Assembly: GCA_942159475.1 (NCBI GenBank)
Contig: OW804095.1
Span: 61,284,773-61,348,772, forward strand
DNA: 64,000 nucleotides
Origin: Sthenelais limicola
Taxonomy: Eukaryota; Annelida; Polychaeta; Phyllodocida; Sigalionidae
Direction: 5' to 3'
The notes below the pieces were generated by a model. That model was not told the origin of the DNA, made no database searches, and was given only the letters and a program-made list of their open reading frames with translations. Numbering within the stretch: position 1 is the first letter of the stretch; each line of letters begins with the position of its first letter. Both the position numbers and the translations under genes were made by a program. Shown here piece by piece: positions 58,919-64,000 of this stretch.

Positions 58919-61900
58919 AAGTGCCAATAATAATCATTTAGTAAGCGTCGCCAAATTTCAACCATGGTAACGTCGCTAACGTAATTAATTAGTCCATAAG
59001 CTCAGCTAGTATGCATTATGGTAATTTGAACCCATATGGCCTAATTAAGGCTGATGTCGACCTCGCCAAATATTGTTATTGCCAATGAGCATGTTGGTAT
59101 TGTACTGACTGCCCTATAGATATATACGCCCCCCACCCACTTTCCCTGCTTCCCTGTCGCCTCGGCCTCCCAACGCACCCACCCTCCCATTCTATTCTGT
59201 ACTCAAAGTGACTTAGCCAACAGCTACATGGAAGACATAAAACATCATGGGACGAGATTGGGCGGAGTACGGGACAAGCTAGATATATATAGTCTATGTG
59301 CAGTTATTGATCATTTCGCGCCCCATGTTTGCAGGATGGTGGTAAAAGGGGAAGAACAAAAAGGAGGGGGTAGGCGGGGGTTGTCGGACTACACAGAGTG
59401 GTCGGGTTGGTGGGATAGAGGATGGTGTGGTAGGGGCGGGGGTAAGATGGTTGATATTACATCCGTTGGAGGCTGCAGTATGCTGATAGCACTGATGGAT
59501 GATCCTTGGTTTGATAACACCCTATAGACGTGCTCTTTTTCTCCAGGGTCTCTTCGACTGTTCGCTCTTACAAAATGTGCAATAAATGTGCCATCGACTT
59601 GGGAGGATGAGATCCGTCGATATTCCCTGCTAGTTTCATATAGCACTCAAATCAAGTTACACCCCATGGGGCAGGGGCAGCAGGCGGCAGAGAGGAGTGG
59701 GAAGAATTCATGCTGTATTAATCCAAGGCTAAACTATGATAAGCCTCTTTTATCTAGAGTAGAGGCTTGCTTCTCCTTCACTCAGAGCCCATTTGCTTTA
59801 ACATCAGTACCTTTTTTGCCATTGTAGGCTTCTGAGATGCGTCTGTCCCTTATCGTAAATGGTTGATGAATGTGCCGAGGAAACGTGACTTATTCATAAT
59901 CCTTCGATCCACAGGGGTTCACAGCACACAGGCCGCTACAAAAGCGGTCCCGTTTCTCCTCTCACATACTAATCACCTTTGATCTGATGAATATTCTCAC
60001 TAATTAGCTATCCTAGATGGAGCTCGAAGGATGAGACGTTGGTATTTTGTCAATTAAGGGCATGTGCCATCTTCAAATTTGTTTGTTATAACTGAGTGGG
60101 CATCCTCGTGAGGTGTTCCTCTGGTTTCATCTCTTACGCAGCTTTTGTTCACATTCGATCTATGTCGTCAACGATGGTGGGAAATACTCAGTTCCTCCGC
60201 CTGGGGGCGTGTCTGATAGTGGACTTAATAGTAGCCACCATCGAGATAATATTGATCGGATCCTGTAGTAAAGTTGGTATTCTTCGGTGCGGATGGTCAA
60301 TATATATAAGTAGCATCTGTGTGGCTATCCGTTTGAGGACCAACCATTTATAACTTACTTCTATTATAAGGACTTTTTTTATGACTGCCACAACCGATCC
60401 GTTGTTAGTTGTTTCGACTGTGTTGTCATATTTTTTTTGCAAGATTCATGTTATCTTTATAGCAAAAGATAGAGCGAAATTGATAGCCCCAATCAATGTA
60501 TTTAGTTCTGATTCTGAAAAGTCGGCGGATTGGAAAAGTTGACAACGATGTTGACCTATGTACAACAGCTAATGCAGTAAATGCATTATATATTACATGT
60601 TCTTCATGTGTGTCAATGGCAACCAGAATAGTGACCGCGATACTATAATTGTATTGTGATGAGTTGTGTGTATGCTAACTGGCAGTATGCCGGGAAATTT
60701 ACTGAAATTACTGGTCCTACGGAACCCCTTCAATATCAACAATAGCTGTTGCTTCCCTCTAGGCCAGCAAATGATAGCCATGGCTGTGCTTGAAAATGAT
60801 GTATCCACTGCTTCTATGCAGGGAAATCATACATTGGCAATCTATTTTTACTATGGTTTTCATACAAAGAGGTTCTGGTTTGACCTCTTGGGTTTAGTAA
60901 TTAAGTGGGTGTATTGACTATTGTAGACAGTGTTTATATAAAATTAACTGTCCGCTGTCTATAGTCTTTTTTTTTCTATAGATCTGAAAGTTAATATCTA
61001 ATACTTTGTTTACGTGCTGTGTCACCCTAGCAAGATACCTTTGCTTTAGCAATCTACGACACAGTGTTGTATAGTGTATATACATATAAGATGGATATCA
61101 TAAACTAATTCATCATTTTTGACGTATGTGGAGCAGGAGTTGGTACTATTTTCAATCCAGAGGTTAAATGAAACCCCAACCAATCAAGCGCAAATCAGGG
61201 CTTATTACAGATAATGTTTTCTGGATGTCAGTCTCCCGCCCAATAATGAATAACAGTAAGTCTGTATCAGCAGTGGTAGGCACGCCCCTTAAATACATTA
61301 TCCTCAGAAATGGAGGATGTCTGTCCACTGTGGGACCAGCGCTGGTTTCTGATTTGGGTTCACCCCCATATGCATGTAATTGTTCCTCATCCCATCATCC
61401 TCATTCCTAAGTCACCCAAACAAATAGGCTATTCATACAATGTTACTATAATTCCCATATCTTATTAAATATCTCCTTCCAATCCTTTTGGCAACCTGTT
61501 TGATCTCAAGTTGTAACTGATGAATATATCAGAAGGAAACACTGAATAGCTTACATTAATTAGACATATATGTACAAGTTTCTAAACCGTGTGCATTCTA
61601 AACGGGTGTTACAGGAACCAATTCATGTTAATAAATTAATGAAGAAGTCTGATCTTGAACACTGTTATTAGTGAAACCTATGGCACTGCTACTGATTTGA
61701 AAGCGTACACTTGGCTGCAGTTATCATTGAATGGTACACATGGACTAGGCCAGTGATGGCTCCTTGGGTGTGCTCATTCATCGATCATTCCGCGTACACC
61801 TGCTCCTCGCATTCAGAATACGTTGGAACAAATCGTTGTGAAATGGAAGAGGTCCCTCCCCGGCCGTGTATTGAACTATCATCATTGAAATACAACACCG

Positions 61901-62225
61901 AGCAGCAAGTGAACAGTTTTCCCGGCACTTTTGTATCTGTCCGATAGTAACACGTTTTGTGTCCTACATCTGTGTAAAAACCCTTGTAACTTCTTATATC
62001 ATGTGCTATACAACCCTTATAGGTGAGCATTTCTCACGAAATGGGCACACTTTGGTGTTTTCTCAGTTTGGAGCTCTATAATATTGTAACATTAAACAGT
62101 TGAAATGAAAGTTATATTTAAATATCTTGGTAGGAATCATGAGGATCCATTTCTTTGCAAAATGTGGATAATACACTCAAGTTTAGAATAAGGGAGATGA
62201 TTAACTTAGTGTATGTCTGGAAAAG

Positions 62226-63445
62226 GTTACCTCCGTCTGGCATACAAACAATCTACTAGGGGAAAAAAAATACCAAGAGTTGTAATATTTTAACTTGAAT
62301 ACATCGTTTAACCAATACCTTTTCCAATAGGTTAGAACAAATTATTAACCTAATACATTACCTTGCATGAGAAAGAAAAACCATTCTTTTTTCAAATTTG
62401 GCTAAAATAGGATGTTACCTCCATCTGGACAATAATCATTGTGCTATTTCCATAATTATGCTAGGAATAAATCCAAAATAAAATTATCCAATGTCAAACA
62501 TAGCAGACATTACCATTCCAAAATATTATTCCCCTAGCTTCATTATTTCCTGAGATATTGGACGTTAGGATGCAGACGGAGGTAACATGTTACCTCCGTC
62601 TGCATCTTCAATGCTCCATATCTTAGGAAATAATGCATATAGAAGAATATAAGTCACATTAATGGGAAGGATGTGGCCCTAGCTTTATGGAAAATATATA
62701 ATAAATTACCAATCTTCATTTCCTCTCATGCTGTGAGTAATGAAAGAATGTCAAGTGAGGCCACAGTGAGGTGGACAAAAATAAATTAAAATTTCCAGGC
62801 CCCATATTCTTGGGGGAAATAGTTAAAACTTGATTTTTTTTTCTGTTTTTGCTTCGAAATATGTCCCTTTTTGATAAACAACCAGGAAAAATTATAGTTA
62901 AAATAATAATATTTAATAAAAATCCCTCATACAGTGAATCACAGCAGTGCAGACAGAGGTAACATATAAAAATCAAGCATGAACTTTGATTTACTACCCT
63001 GAATCAGGGAATTATCTGATCATGTAGCAAATTTTGCCACTTAACCTTTAAATACTTGCCTTTAAGATGGACGAATCAGAAATTTGATATGCAGTGGTAA
63101 AGAAAATCACATAGCTGTCACTAAGTGTGCCCAATTCGTGAGAATTGCTCAGGTATATATGTTTTATACAAAATGAAAGTGCATATTGTATTCGATTATT
63201 CATTTGATAAGTGCTAAAACAATGTCATCCACAACAACATGGCAAAATTCACTGTAATTGTGACTAATTTGTTACACAACATTTTTATAAGACTTAAGAT
63301 AAGTACTATAGACCACCCAACCCCTAGTCTCCATTTTAAAAAAACCTAGTTCATGTAGTAGTATGCCCAAACAAGCTAGTCACCCAAAATTAGTACAGCA
63401 TGCACTGGAAGACCAGATCTCGATCTGATGGTTACCTCCGATCTG
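62226..63445. repeat. Cluster of six GTTACCTCCGTCTG motifs
   Basis: Copies: + strand at 62226-62239, 62414-62427 (one change) and 62589-62602; - strand at 62573-62586 and 62950-62963 (one change); + strand at 63431-63445 (one inserted base). Opposed pairs bound segments of about 175 and 375 bp, like terminal inverted repeats of small elements. Confidence 0.75.
62569..62606. repeat. Perfect 38-bp palindrome
   Basis: The arms GATGCAGACGGAGGTAACA/T meet at 62587/62588 without a spacer. Imperfect pairing continues outward through AGGAAATAAT-type sequence, giving arms of roughly 80-90 bp. Confidence 0.92.
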
Positions 63446-63619
63446 TATTAACTAGTCAGTTACAAATAAAGAATACATGTACATTATTATTATTATTTGT
63501 CTATTGGATAGTGACCAGGAAGAGTAGCATTCTTTCTACCTTGACCGAATGTAGTCAGTGTACATTCACTAAATGGAAGAGTAGGCGTGGATACTCATAC
63601 GTTTTCTCTCTCCTCTCTG

Positions 63620-63643
63620 CCCCCCCCCCCTCCCTCCCTCCCT

Positions 63644-63708
<65 letters not shown>
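63620..63708. repeat. C-rich and (CT)n microsatellite
   Basis: A C run and CCCT units are followed by about 30 CT units. Poly-Leu/Ser and poly-Arg/Glu frames across it are artefacts. Confidence 0.95.
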
Positions 63709-63709
<1 letters not shown>

Positions 63710-63873
63710 GCCCACCTCCTCCCGCCCCAGGTCGTTCTACCCAAATTTCATGATTCTCCTCCCTCGCTTTCCCAACTTGTGCTATAGAGTTGTCCAACTG
63801 ACCCGGAACACCTGTACATACAGATATGCAATGCTTCTGATGACTCACTCTGAAACTAGCTTTTTTGGCCTAC

Positions 63874-63980
63874 CTGTACTTCCTGTACATTGGTGAGAAC
63901 AATGGGCCGTATGACAGGTCCTCATCACCAGCGGGATCACCAGTGGAAAAATCATGGCACCGTGACTTGGTTTCATGACT
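63874..63980 (-). CDS. Candidate internal exon, unidentified gene
   Basis: On the minus strand, between AATCGTAG and a good donor (TACAG/GTAGGC), a frame reads SHETKSRCHDFSTGDPAG then DEDLSYGPLFSPMYRKYR. Composition looks coding and unlike the surrounding AT-rich DNA. The opposite strand is also open in the same register, the acceptor lacks a good pyrimidine tract, and no partner exon was found. It would imply a gene nested in, or overlapping, the kinase intron. Confidence 0.3.
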
Positions 63981-64000
63981 CTACGATTACAGTACTTACT

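Larger units (their letters stand above)
55153..64000 (+). other. Probable first intron of the kinase gene
   Basis: 8.8 kb without an exon resembling the NAK kinase domain. Contents: a short duplication CCTGTATATGACAGTA near 55836-55873, two tandem inverted-repeat-bounded elements (57977-58918), a GTTACCTCCGTCTG motif cluster with a 38-bp palindrome (62226-63445), a CT microsatellite (63620-63708) and a possible minus-strand exon (63874-63980). The rest shows nothing I can name. Confidence 0.55.

Noticed and set aside
63400..63848. Frames with poly-Ser/Leu or poly-Arg/Glu tracts
   Set aside because: Translations of the CT microsatellite.
1..64000. CRISPR arrays, bacterial operons, integrated viruses or retrotransposon polymerases
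   Set aside because: No spaced direct-repeat array, no prokaryotic gene layout and no reverse transcriptase, integrase or capsid-like frame was seen.

Overview
This is intron-rich, AT-rich animal genomic DNA with spliceosomal exons separated by long non-coding stretches, microsatellites and small foldback repeats. The sequence alone does not fix the species. Gene content and texture fit a marine invertebrate, possibly an echinoderm or a related deuterostome (low confidence). Three protein-coding genes can be supported, plus one weak exon candidate at the right edge.

Left part (1-36770). After about 11.4 kb with no recognisable gene, a plus-strand gene starts near 11415. Its first coding exon (11415-13225) encodes a signal peptide, a Ser/Thr/Asn-rich N-glycosylated-looking ectodomain, one membrane helix and a Cys-Cys-Cys juxtamembrane motif. 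Eight further exons (24592-36770), all compatible in phase, add a very long, disordered-looking cytoplasmic tail. The model is about 2,022 residues and ends in a PDZ-ligand-like -TEI. I do not recognise the family. The joint between the first exon and the rest rests on phase and splice consensus only. A stop codon overlapping the first donor and an AATAAA in intron 1 suggest a possible short-tail isoform of 604 residues.

Middle part (36771-54511). A minus-strand gene is clearly ASH2L, a core subunit of the SET1/MLL (COMPASS) histone H3K4 methyltransferases. Twelve coding exons (54511 down to 39313) give 527 residues: acidic N-terminus, PHD-like zinc finger, winged-helix region, basic linker and the first part of the SPRY domain. 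The last roughly 100 residues, the end of SPRY plus the DPY30-binding helix, were not found. Intron 1 appears to use a GC-AG splice pair. The two genes are tail to tail.

Right part (54512-64000). A 526-bp divergent promoter separates ASH2L from the first exon (55038-55152) of a NAK-family kinase (AAK1/BMP2K type; endocytic adaptor kinase). The promoter has YY1-like motifs, a 19-bp palindrome and a short uORF ending 2 nt before the kinase ATG. No further kinase exon was found, so the remaining 8.8 kb looks like its first intron. It holds a tandem pair of about 475-bp elements with terminal inverted repeats and a cluster of GTTACCTCCGTCTG motifs built around a perfect 38-bp palindrome.

ASH2L (chromatin) and the kinase (clathrin-mediated endocytosis) share a promoter but have no obvious shared pathway. 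The membrane protein is an unrelated neighbour.
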